From Nocardioides sp. zg-1308 (lineage in GTDB: Bacteria; Actinomycetota; Actinomycetes; Propionibacteriales; Nocardioidaceae), in contig NZ_JABJQY010000005.1 of the NCBI RefSeq assembly GCF_013155375.1, forward strand, positions 413,191 through 477,190: 64,000 bases of DNA, in the 5' to 3' direction. The position numbers and the translations under genes are program-made. The notes below the pieces were generated by a model. That model searched no databases, had not been told where the DNA came from, and worked only from the letters and a program-made list of their open reading frames with translations. This document shows positions 17,339 through 24,629 of this stretch, piece after piece; within the stretch, counting starts at the first letter, position 1; each line of letters begins with the position of its first letter.

Positions 17339-18643
17339 TCATGAGGCGCGTGCGAGCACGCGTCGGGTGGTGGTGATCTGTTCCGCGGAGGCGAGCGTGC
17401 TGCGCAGCGCCCAGGCCCTCAGCAGGGCGCCGATGAGCTGGCTCTCCGCCTCGGGGGTGATGCGCCCGGCGGCGCGGGCCTGCCCGGCGACGGCGAAGAC
17501 GAGGCTCGGCCGCTGGCGCGCCATGGCGCCGAGGTCGCCGCGCCAGGTGGCGTGGAGCTGGAGCAGCCGGGCCGGCGTGCGTTCGGCTGTCGGGAAGACC
17601 TGCCCCAGCGCTCGTCCGCCCAGCGCGGGGGAGCGGTGGGCGAGCAGGGCCCGGACGAAGGCCGGGATGCCCGCCTCCAGGGCGGCCAGCTCCTGCTGGC
17701 GCACCGGCGGCAGCCCGGCCACCGGGTTCAGCGCCTTCCAGGAGGCACGCATGGCGGCCCACTGGGGGTGCGGGTGGAGCGCCTCGCCCATCCCGCAGCT
17801 GAGCAGGACCCGGATGTAGGGGATCGGGTGCGGGTCGTCCCCGGACGGCCGGAAGACGAAGAAGCGCGGCAGGCTGACGACGGCGAGCAGCCCGAGCGTC
17901 GAGGAGATCCCGAGCGTCGCGACGGACCACAGGTCGGCCACGATCTCGGAGATCCAGCGCTCCCAGCTGCGCCACACGGCCTGCTCCCGGGTGCCCGACG
18001 GTCGACGGGCGGCCAGGTCCTTGCGCAGGCTCTCCACGAGGCCGAGGAGCGCCGCTCCCTGGTGCCCGACCTCGTGCACGAGGGAGGACGCGATGCCGTG
18101 CCCGACCATCCGCTCGCGCGGGATCCGGATGATGGCGGCCGGGCTCAGGTCGCCGCCCGGCATCTTGGTCCGCGCCCGTCGGATCGCCGCGCCCGGCCCG
18201 CGAGCCAGGTAGCACACCGCCGGCGGTGGGTCGGTGATCAGCGGGGTGATCCGGAGGGCGTCGTCCGCCAGCACGTCGAGCCCCGACAGCCAGGTCCCGG
18301 TGCGGCTCTCGCTGCGCTGGGTGACGACCTCGGTGAACATGTCGAGCTGGCTGAGGATCGAGTTGAACCTCATCCGGAGCAGCACGAAGCGGTGCTGCTG
18401 CTCGGCGGGCGGAGCCTGCCGACCCGGTCCCCTGAGCCACGTCAGGTAGTCCTCGACGCGTCGTCGCAGGACGGTGCGCCCGGTGTGGAGGAACCGCTCG
18501 ATGTCCAGCGCCGCCCGCAGCGGCAGCATGGCCGCGGGCACCATGGTCTCGTGCAGGGCCAGCGGCCGGATCTGGTTGAGGCGTGCCAGCAGCCCGCGGG
18601 CCTCCATCTCGAGGAGCGCGTCGCTGCGCAGGCGGGTGTCCAT
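17339..18643 (-). CDS. HExxH-containing putative zinc metallopeptidase (sigma-54 operon)
   Basis: A 434-residue protein with HEVGH at residues 190-194 (the zinc-binding HExxH) and, about 38 residues further on, SEIVADLW, a Glu that fits the third ligand of gluzincin-type peptidases. Flanking helices are Leu/Arg-rich. A hydrophobic stretch near 238-255 (LGISSTLGLLAVVSL) might insert in a membrane. No signal peptide is present. It lies 8 bases downstream of the second acidic glycine-rich protein gene, so a processing role on those products is a reasonable guess. The family is not one I can name. Confidence 0.8.
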   Translation of the reverse strand: MDTRLRSDALLEMEARGLLARLNQIRPLALHETMVPAAMLPLRAALDIERFLHTGRTVLRRRVEDYLTWLRGPGRQAPPAEQQHRFVLLRMRFNSILSQLDMFTEVVTQRSESRTGTWLSGLDVLADDALRITPLITDPPPAVCYLARGPGAAIRRARTKMPGGDLSPAAIIRIPRERMVGHGIASSLVHEVGHQGAALLGLVESLRKDLAARRPSGTREQAVWRSWERWISEIVADLWSVATLGISSTLGLLAVVSLPRFFVFRPSGDDPHPIPYIRVLLSCGMGEALHPHPQWAAMRASWKALNPVAGLPPVRQQELAALEAGIPAFVRALLAHRSPALGGRALGQVFPTAERTPARLLQLHATWRGDLGAMARQRPSLVFAVAGQARAAGRITPEAESQLIGALLRAWALRSTLASAEQITTTRRVLARAS

Positions 18644-18651
18644 GGCCGACC

Positions 18652-19569
18652 TCAGGCCCCGACCAGCACGATCCGGTTGCCGCGCCGGTACCAGCGGCCG
18701 GCCGGTCCACCGACCTCCTGCGACTCCTGCGACTCGTGCGTCTCGAAGGTCTCGAACGCCTCGAGGCTCTCCATGGCCGACGCGTCGTCGTCGTCGAACG
18801 GCTCGAACCCTCCGTCGCCCCCGGTGCCTCGACCGCAGCGACAGCCCTGCGACGGCGCAAACGGCGACGGGTCCCAGGCGGGAGCGTCCCAGCGCGGTGC
18901 GCGACGCGCGCGCCACTGGCCCTGGCGGCCGTAGGCCTGCCGGCCACGGCCTTGGCCCTGGCCCTGGCCCTGGCGCAGCAGCGTCGGGGCATAGCGACGG
19001 GCCGAGGACACGGCGGCACTGCGGGCGACCAGGCGCGGGGCGACGCCGTACGGCGCGCGCATGGCGCTGCGGACCGTCCCGTTGGCCCAGCGCACGTAGC
19101 GCCGAGCGGCCTCGAGCTCGGCCTCGGCCTCGCCCATCGTCTCGCGCTCCTCGGCCTCGAGGAGCTTGGCGGCCATGCTGCCGAGCTTGCCGCCGATGGC
19201 GGTGCCCAACCCCGGCGCGACGAAGGAGCCGAGCGCCGAGCCGACCATCGGCAGGGCGGTCTTCGCGACGTTGCGGAGCACGCCGCCGACGGCCTTGCCG
19301 ACGCCCGACTTCATGAACGAGCTGGCCCCGCGGGCCACGCCGCGGACCAGCTTGCCGAGGAACTCCTCGAGCTCGGCCTCGTTGGTGATCTCGAGCAGCT
19401 CCTGGGCGAGCTCGAGCTCGAGGCTCTCGTGCAGCTCGCCGGACAGCTCGTAGGCCTCGTGCAGCTCGGGCTGCTCCCACTCGTACGACTCGTGGAGCTC
19501 GGGCTGCTCCCACTCGTACGACTCGTGCAGCTCGGGCTGCTCCCACTCGAATGATTCGTGGACACTCAT
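18652..19569 (-). CDS. Acidic-repeat, glycine-zipper-like protein B (sigma-54 operon)
   Basis: A 305-residue protein with striking composition. Residues 4-36 contain three near-identical 11-residue units of the type ELHESYEWEQP, followed by ELHEAYELSG and ELHESLELEL. Then comes LLEITNEAELEEFLGKLVR, a Gly/Ala/Val-rich hydrophobic segment (about residues 85-125, with VGGVLRNVAKTALPMVGSAL and GTAIGGKLGSM), a basic region, a Gln/Gly run (GQGQGQGRGR), a CRCG pair, a second acidic stretch, and the C-terminus GRWYRRGNRIVLVGA. It is paralogous to the protein encoded just upstream. There is no Sec signal. The glycine-zipper-like part suggests membrane insertion or self-assembly; this is inference. GAAGGAG lies 7 bases before the ATG. 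Confidence 0.82.
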   Translation of the reverse strand: MSVHESFEWEQPELHESYEWEQPELHESYEWEQPELHEAYELSGELHESLELELAQELLEITNEAELEEFLGKLVRGVARGASSFMKSGVGKAVGGVLRNVAKTALPMVGSALGSFVAPGLGTAIGGKLGSMAAKLLEAEERETMGEAEAELEAARRYVRWANGTVRSAMRAPYGVAPRLVARSAAVSSARRYAPTLLRQGQGQGQGRGRQAYGRQGQWRARRAPRWDAPAWDPSPFAPSQGCRCGRGTGGDGGFEPFDDDDASAMESLEAFETFETHESQESQEVGGPAGRWYRRGNRIVLVGA

Positions 19570-19613
19570 CGGTTGACTCCTTCGGTGACGGGGACGGTGC
19601 GTGGTGGCGGCGC

Positions 19614-20267
19614 TCAGGCGCCGTAGATGACGATGCGGCGGCCCTGGCGCACCCAGCGCCCCGAGGCCGCCCGGCTGCGCCCGGCGGTCCCGGTCACGAC
19701 GGGCACCAGTCCCGGGAGGTGGCGGCGTGCCGCGGCGGCGACCGCCTGGGTGGCTGCCTGGCTCGGTGGGAGCTGGGGCGTGCGGGCCGCGATGCGGGCC
19801 GCGTCGCCCGCGGTGCGGACGAAGGCCCGGGCGACCTCGAACTCGCGGTCCTCCTGGGACATCGCCTCGAGCTCGAAGCGGCTGCCCAGCCAGCGACCGG
19901 CAGCGGTCCCGAGCTGGCCCCCGGAGCTGCCGCCGAGGGCGGACCCGACGATGCCGCCGACCTGCGGCAGCACCTGGCGGGCGGCGTTCTTGAGGACGCC
20001 GCCGAGCGCCTGGCCGGCGGCCGATCCCGCGAAGCCGCGGGCCGCCGAGGTGGCCGAGCGGACGAGGCTGCCGAGGAAGTCCTCGAGCTCGGCCTCGTTG
20101 CTCACCTCGAGCAGCCGGCCGGCCAGCTCCATCTCCATGGCCTCGGCCTCGTGGCCGGCCTCGTAGGACTCGTACTCCTGCGCCGCCTCCTGGAGCTCGT
20201 AGGTCTCGTAACCGGTCTCGCCGGTCTCGCCGCTCAGCTCGAACATGGCGCGGTCGATGTCGTGCAT
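19614..20267 (-). CDS. Acidic, glycine-zipper-like protein A, first gene of the sigma-54 operon
   Basis: A 217-residue paralogue of the protein encoded next. Its N-terminal ~55 residues are strongly acidic and Tyr-rich (ETGETGYETYELQEAAQEY). The shared block LLEVSNEAELEDFLGSLVR follows, then a Gly/Ala-rich hydrophobic region (VGGIVGSALGG and GQLGTAAGRWLGS), a helix with FVRTAGDAARIAARTP, and the terminal signature GRWVRQGRRIVIYGA. No Sec or Tat signal is evident. Being first after the -24/-12 promoter, it is probably the most highly made product. Possible roles include a secreted or self-assembling structural protein or a bacteriocin-like precursor; none is demonstrated. Confidence 0.83.
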   Translation of the reverse strand: MHDIDRAMFELSGETGETGYETYELQEAAQEYESYEAGHEAEAMEMELAGRLLEVSNEAELEDFLGSLVRSATSAARGFAGSAAGQALGGVLKNAARQVLPQVGGIVGSALGGSSGGQLGTAAGRWLGSRFELEAMSQEDREFEVARAFVRTAGDAARIAARTPQLPPSQAATQAVAAAARRHLPGLVPVVTGTAGRSRAASGRWVRQGRRIVIYGA

Positions 20268-20305
20268 GGGGTGTCCCCTCTCGGTCGATGGCTCTCGACC
20301 CCTCC

Positions 20306-20322
20306 ATGCAAGTTCCGTGCCA
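20306..20322 (-). promoter_or_regulatory. Sigma-54 (-24/-12) promoter
   Basis: Read on the minus strand, 20322 to 20306 is TGGCACGGAACTTGCAT, a perfect match to the sigma-54 consensus TGGCACG-N4-TTGCW. The invariant GG lies at 20321-20320 and GC at 20309-20308, with the required 10 bases between. Transcription should begin near 20296, about 28 bases before the first ATG of the minus-strand operon at 20267. The site stands between rpoN and that gene, where a promoter is expected. Confidence 0.9.
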
Positions 20323-20352
20323 CGCCCACCGGGCGGTACGTCGCCGTGGCGG

Positions 20353-20368
20353 GCGAAGCGCGCTTCGC
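20353..20368. promoter_or_regulatory. Perfect 16-base palindrome, possible activator-binding site or rpoN terminator
   Basis: GCGAAGCGCGCTTCGC is exactly self-complementary. Its centre is about 65 bases upstream of the predicted sigma-54 transcription start and 17 bases beyond the rpoN stop codon. It is flanked by CGTGGCG on both sides (20345-20351 and 20371-20377). No U-tract follows, which weakens the terminator reading. An enhancer site for the Fis-type domain of the AAA+ activator is the alternative. Confidence 0.5.
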
Positions 20369-20384
20369 TCCGTGGCGAGCGGCG

Positions 20385-21626
20385 TCAGGGTCGGGGCGAA
20401 GCGGGGTTCGCGGCCCGGGCGCGGTACTTCGCGACGGTGCGCCGGGAGATCGCCGCCCCGTCGCGGGACAGCAGGTCGGCCACCTGCTGGTCGGTGGCTC
20501 CGGGGTGCTCGGCCCGTGCCGCGGCGACCCGCACCGCCGTGGAGGGGCTGGCGCCGAAGAAGTCCGCGAGCGGGACGACGCGCCCGTCCGGACACCGGGC
20601 CAGCTTGCCGCCGACGACGCGACCGACGGTCGAGGGATGGACCGAGAGAGCGGCTGCCACGTCCCGCCGCAGCAGGGGCCGGTGCTCCTCCGGTCCGGCC
20701 ACGATGAACCCCTGCTGGCGCAGCGCCACCTCGTCGGCGACGCGTTGGAGCATCCGGCCCCGGGCGGCGACCTGGGCGACCAGCCTGGCCGCCGCCTCGC
20801 GGTGGGGCGCGAGCCAGGCGCGGGCCTCGTCGGTGTCGGCTAGGACGTCGGTCACCACCTCGATCCCCGCCGAGTCGGGACCCGCGACGTGGGCGACCAC
20901 CGGACCGGGGCGGTCCGGCTGCGTGAAGACCACGTCCGTGGGCGCGCTGCGGGCCGCACCGCCCGGGAGCGACACGAACGGGCGGGTGCGCCCACGGAGC
21001 ACGGCGACCGCCGCGGCCACCGCCTGTTCAGTGGCTCCCGCCGCCTCGGCGACGTCCGCGAAGCGCTCCTCGGCGACGTCCGGCAGCCACCGCTCGGCGA
21101 TCTCGCCGACCAGGGGATCCACGGATCCCGACTCGACCAGCGCGGCCGCCTGGACGCGGACGCAGTCGATCGGCGACGTGGCGGCGATGCCCGGCGGACC
21201 CGCCCGGCGCAGGCCGGCGACGACGGCCGCGAGCGTCTCCGCGGGCACCGGCGGCGGGTCGGGCAGGAGCCCGTGGTCGTCGAGCGAGGCCACCACCTCC
21301 TCGAGCACCGGACGCCACGTGTCCGGCAGCTCGGTGACCGCGTCGCGCAGCAGGTCCGCGCGCCAGTCCGACGTCGCCTCCGGCTCGGCGCTCCAGCGAG
21401 CCGTCGAGCAGACCGTGCAGCGCTCGCCGGTGGTCGCCAGTCCGCAGGTCGGGCACGGCCGCCAGGAGCGGCGTTCGAGGAGCGGGTTCTCCGCCACCGC
21501 CCGGTCCACGGCGGCGTCGAGCTCGACGGCGCCGGCCGGCAGCAGGGCGAGGTAGGACAGCACGCGCAGCCCCGGCCGCGCGGCCAGCCGAGGTGTCATG
21601 CCGAGCGACGGTCCGGACCGCTCCAC
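20385..21626 (-). CDS. rpoN: Divergent RNA polymerase sigma-54 factor with inserted zinc ribbon
   Basis: A 413-residue sigma-54 (canonical length ~470-500). Region I is recognisable: SLGMTPRLAARPGLRVLSYL through VAENPLLE mirrors the usual MTPQLQQAIRLLQLS...NPLLE. Region II holds four cysteines, Cys58-x2-Cys61 and Cys70-x2-Cys73 (CPTC and CTVC), a zinc-ribbon pattern not normal in RpoN. Core-binding repeats follow (VVASLDDHGLL, GPPGIAATSPIDC). The -12-contacting helix-turn-helix is DVAAALSVHPSTVGRVV with LADFFG, and the C-terminal RpoN box reads RRTVAKYRAR (395-404) against consensus ARRTVAKYR. The GTG at 21626 keeps region I intact; an ATG at 21599 would cut it. It is the upstream neighbour of the operon with the -24/-12 promoter. 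Confidence 0.93.
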   Translation of the reverse strand: MERSGPSLGMTPRLAARPGLRVLSYLALLPAGAVELDAAVDRAVAENPLLERRSWRPCPTCGLATTGERCTVCSTARWSAEPEATSDWRADLLRDAVTELPDTWRPVLEEVVASLDDHGLLPDPPPVPAETLAAVVAGLRRAGPPGIAATSPIDCVRVQAAALVESGSVDPLVGEIAERWLPDVAEERFADVAEAAGATEQAVAAAVAVLRGRTRPFVSLPGGAARSAPTDVVFTQPDRPGPVVAHVAGPDSAGIEVVTDVLADTDEARAWLAPHREAAARLVAQVAARGRMLQRVADEVALRQQGFIVAGPEEHRPLLRRDVAAALSVHPSTVGRVVGGKLARCPDGRVVPLADFFGASPSTAVRVAAARAEHPGATDQQVADLLSRDGAAISRRTVAKYRARAANPASPRP

Positions 21627-21680
21627 CTGCCGACCGTACCGCCGGGCGCGGCGGGCGTCCGCGCGTCGTCCGCGCGTCGC

Positions 21681-22391
21681 TCAGGACGCCGCGTGCTCCC
21701 GCGCGGCGGCCACCAGCCCGGCCATCAGGCCGATCTCGAGCCGCGTCTCCGGGTGCCACTGCACGGCGAGGCAGTAGCGGTCGCCGGTGGCCTCCATCGC
21801 CTCGAGCGTGCCGTCCTCGGCGCGCGCGACGGCCGTGAAGCCCGGGTGGGTGGCCACGGACTGGTGGTGGTGGCAGCTGACCTCGGCCGTCGCCCCGACC
21901 AGGCCGGCGAGCCGCGACCCCTCCGCCGTGCGCACCTCGATCGATCCGTAGGCGTCGCCGCCGGGGGAGTGCTGCGCGTGCCCGACGAGGTCGGGCGTGT
22001 GCTGGTCGAGCGTGCCGCCGGCGTGCACGGCCATCAGCTGCATGCCCCGGCAGATGCCGAGGACCGGGAGGCCCACCTCGGCGGCCGCCGTCAGCAGGGA
22101 GAGCTCCCACTCGTCCCGGTCCGGCTGCCACGCCGCCGTCTCCGGGTGGGGCTCAGCCCCGTATGCCGCGGGGTCGACGTCGGCTCCGCCGGACACGACG
22201 AGGGCGTCGATGCGGGCCACCACCCGCGCCGCGGCGCCCGGCGCGGCGACGGGCGGCAGGAGCAGCGGCACGCCGCCCGCCGCCTCGACCGAGGCGGCGT
22301 ACTCCGTGGGCAGGAGGTCGGCGCGCGCGTCCCAGACGCCCCAGGCCGCCCGCTGGCGGTAGGTCGTCAGGCCGATGAGCGGTGCGTCCAC
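21681..22391 (-). CDS. puuD: Gamma-glutamyl-gamma-aminobutyrate hydrolase family protein (class I glutamine amidotransferase fold, C26)
   Basis: A 236-residue peptidase C26 enzyme. It begins APLIGLTTY, contains VSGGADVDP, then the nucleophile elbow GICRGMQ with the catalytic Cys, a central HHHQSV, and the terminal QWHPE supplying catalytic His and Glu. PuuD releases glutamate from gamma-glutamyl-GABA in the glutamylated putrescine pathway. The neighbouring aldehyde dehydrogenase, GS-like ligase and permease support that assignment, although other gamma-glutamyl amides are possible. GTG start at 22391, just downstream of the SDR stop at 22402 on the same strand. Confidence 0.85.
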   Translation of the reverse strand: MDAPLIGLTTYRQRAAWGVWDARADLLPTEYAASVEAAGGVPLLLPPVAAPGAAARVVARIDALVVSGGADVDPAAYGAEPHPETAAWQPDRDEWELSLLTAAAEVGLPVLGICRGMQLMAVHAGGTLDQHTPDLVGHAQHSPGGDAYGSIEVRTAEGSRLAGLVGATAEVSCHHHQSVATHPGFTAVARAEDGTLEAMEATGDRYCLAVQWHPETRLEIGLMAGLVAAAREHAAS

Positions 22392-22401
22392 GAACCCGTC
22401 C

Positions 22402-23181
22402 TCACAGCGGCGTGACGTAGGCGCCGGAGATGCCGCCGTCGACGAGGAAGGTGTTGGCGGTCATGAAGCTCGACTCGTCGGAGGCGAGGAAGAGCACGGC
22501 GTTGGCCATCTCCTCGGGCTCGCCGAACCGGCCCATCGGCACGTGGACCAGCCGCCGGGCCGCGCGCTCGGCGTCGCTGGCGAACAGCTCCTTGAGCAGC
22601 GGGGTGTTCACCGGTCCGGGGCACAGGGCGTTGACCCGCACGCCCTGGCGGGCGAACTGCACCCCGAGCTCGCGCGACATCGACAGCACGCCGCCCTTCG
22701 ACGCGGAGTAGGAGATCTGCGAGGTCGCCGCGCCCATCACGGCCACGAACGAGGCCGTGTTGATGATCGAGCCGCGGCCCTGCTCGAGCATGTAGGGCAG
22801 CGCTGCCTTGCAGCACAGGTAGACGCTGGTGAGGTTGACCTCCTGCACGCGGCGCCAGGCCTCGAGGTCGGTGTCGAGGATCGAGTCGTCCTCGGGCGGC
22901 GAGATGCCGGCGTTGTTGAACGCGATGTCGACCGATCCGTAGGTGTCCTGCGCAGTGCGGAAGAGCGCGTCCACCTCGTCCTTGGACGTCACGTCGACAT
23001 GGACGTACGTCGCCACGTCGGGGCCGCCGAGCTCCGCCACCAGCGACTCGCCGGTGGCGTCGTCGATGTCGCCGATGACGACCCGCGCGCCCTCCTCGAC
23101 GAAGCGGCGCACGGTCGCGAGCCCGATGCCGCTGCAACCGCCGGTGACGACCGCCGTACGGCCCTCGATGCGTCCTGCCAT
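22402..23181 (-). CDS. SDR family oxidoreductase
   Basis: A 259-residue classical SDR: TGGCSGIG cofactor loop, NNAG, active-site Ser in IINTASF, YSASK catalytic pair, and NALCPGPVNTPL. It looks like a FabG-type 3-oxoacyl or polyol dehydrogenase. Its position between the aldehyde dehydrogenase and the gamma-glutamyl hydrolase is unusual, since E. coli puu operons have the oxidase PuuB for the step that makes the aldehyde. Whether this SDR contributes to amine catabolism here is inference. Confidence 0.87.
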   Translation of the reverse strand: MAGRIEGRTAVVTGGCSGIGLATVRRFVEEGARVVIGDIDDATGESLVAELGGPDVATYVHVDVTSKDEVDALFRTAQDTYGSVDIAFNNAGISPPEDDSILDTDLEAWRRVQEVNLTSVYLCCKAALPYMLEQGRGSIINTASFVAVMGAATSQISYSASKGGVLSMSRELGVQFARQGVRVNALCPGPVNTPLLKELFASDAERAARRLVHVPMGRFGEPEEMANAVLFLASDESSFMTANTFLVDGGISGAYVTPL

Positions 23182-23243
23182 GTCCTGTGCCTTTCAGTGT
23201 GGGCCGGCGGGGGAGCCGGTCGTGGAGCCGCCGGTGCGGCTGC

Positions 23244-24596
23244 TCAGTGGGCGATGAAGACGTTCTTCTCCTCGGTGAACGCGTTCGGCGCGTCCGGTCC
23301 GAGCTCGCGGCCGAGGCCGGACTGCTTGTAGCCGCCGAACGGCGTCCAGTAGCGCACCGAGGAGTGGCTGTTGACCGAGAGGTTGCCGGCCTCGACGCGG
23401 CGCGCCACGCGCAGGGCGCGGCCGACGTCGGAGGTGAAGATCGAGCCGGAGAGGCCGTAGTCGGTGTCGTTGGCCAGCGCCACGGCCTCGTCCTCGTCGT
23501 CGAACGCCCTCACCGCGACCACGGGGCCGAAGACCTCCTCGCGCCACACCGGTTCGCTCGTGTCGCGCGACTCGACCACCGTCGGCGGCAGCCACCAGCC
23601 CGGACCGTCCGGGGCGGTCCCCGTGAACGCGACGGTGGCGCCGTCGACGTAGGCCTGGACGGTGTCGCGCTGGGCGGCGGAGACCAGGGGACCCATCTCG
23701 CTCTGCTCGTCGGCGGGGTCGAGCACCCTCAGTGCTCGGACCGCGGTCTCGAGGCGACCGACGAACTCGTCGTAGGCCGAGCGCTGCACGAGGATCCGCG
23801 AGCGCGCGCAGCAGTCCTGTCCCGCGTTGTCGAACACGGCGTAGGGCGCGCTGGCCGCCGCGGCGGCGACGTCGGTGTCGGCGAAGACGATGTTGGCGCT
23901 CTTGCCGCCGAGCTCGAGGGTCACCCGCTTCACCTGGTCGGCGCAGCCGGCCATGATCTTCTTGCCCACGGCGGTGGACCCGGTGAAGCAGACCTTGCGC
24001 ACCAGCGGGTGGGTGACGAAGCGCTCGCCGACGACCGAGCCCCTGCCCGGGACGACGTTGAGGACGCCCGGGGGCAGGCCCGCCTCCAGTGCCAGCTCAC
24101 CGATGCGGATCGCGGTGAGAGGCGTGAGCTCGGCGGGCTTGAGGACCACCGTGTTGCCGGCCGCCAGCGCGGGGGCGAAGCCCCAGGCCGCGATCGGCAT
24201 CGGGAAGTTCCACGGCACGATGATGCCGACGACGCCGAGGGGCTCGTGGAAGGTGACGTCCGTGCCTCCGGCGACGGGGATCTGCCGACCGAAGAGCCGC
24301 TCGGGCGCCGCGGAGTAGTAGTTCAGGCAGTCCCGGACGTTGCCGGCCTCCCACCGCGCGTTGCCCACGGTGTGCCCGGCGTTGAGGACCTCCAGCTGCG
24401 CGAGCTCCTCGAGGTGCTCGTCCACCACGGCGGCGAAGGCGCGCAGGAGCCGTGCGCGCTCGCCCGGCGCGACGTCGCGCCAGCCGGGGAAGGCATCGTG
24501 CGCCCGCTCGATGACGGCGTCGGCCTCCTCGAGGGAGGCCGAGGCCGGCGAGGAGTCGAGCTCCGCGCCGGTCGTCGGGTTGATCAGGGTGCTCAT
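23244..24596 (-). CDS. Aldehyde dehydrogenase family protein (PuuC-like)
   Basis: A 450-residue NAD(P)-dependent aldehyde dehydrogenase with the signature blocks VPWNFPM, FTGSTAVGK, LELGGKSAN (catalytic Glu), the Cys region NAGQDCCARSR, EEVFGPV and PFGGYKQSGLGRE. In context it would oxidise gamma-glutamyl-aminoaldehyde to gamma-glutamyl-GABA, feeding the neighbouring C26 hydrolase. The ATG at 24596 follows the GS-like gene by 33 bases. A few upstream in-frame codons are ignored because MSTLINPTTG is the family-like start. Confidence 0.9.
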   Translation of the reverse strand: MSTLINPTTGAELDSSPASASLEEADAVIERAHDAFPGWRDVAPGERARLLRAFAAVVDEHLEELAQLEVLNAGHTVGNARWEAGNVRDCLNYYSAAPERLFGRQIPVAGGTDVTFHEPLGVVGIIVPWNFPMPIAAWGFAPALAAGNTVVLKPAELTPLTAIRIGELALEAGLPPGVLNVVPGRGSVVGERFVTHPLVRKVCFTGSTAVGKKIMAGCADQVKRVTLELGGKSANIVFADTDVAAAAASAPYAVFDNAGQDCCARSRILVQRSAYDEFVGRLETAVRALRVLDPADEQSEMGPLVSAAQRDTVQAYVDGATVAFTGTAPDGPGWWLPPTVVESRDTSEPVWREEVFGPVVAVRAFDDEDEAVALANDTDYGLSGSIFTSDVGRALRVARRVEAGNLSVNSHSSVRYWTPFGGYKQSGLGRELGPDAPNAFTEEKNVFIAH

Positions 24597-24629
24597 CTCA
24601 GCCTCTCTCCACGTCACTCACAGCGTCGG

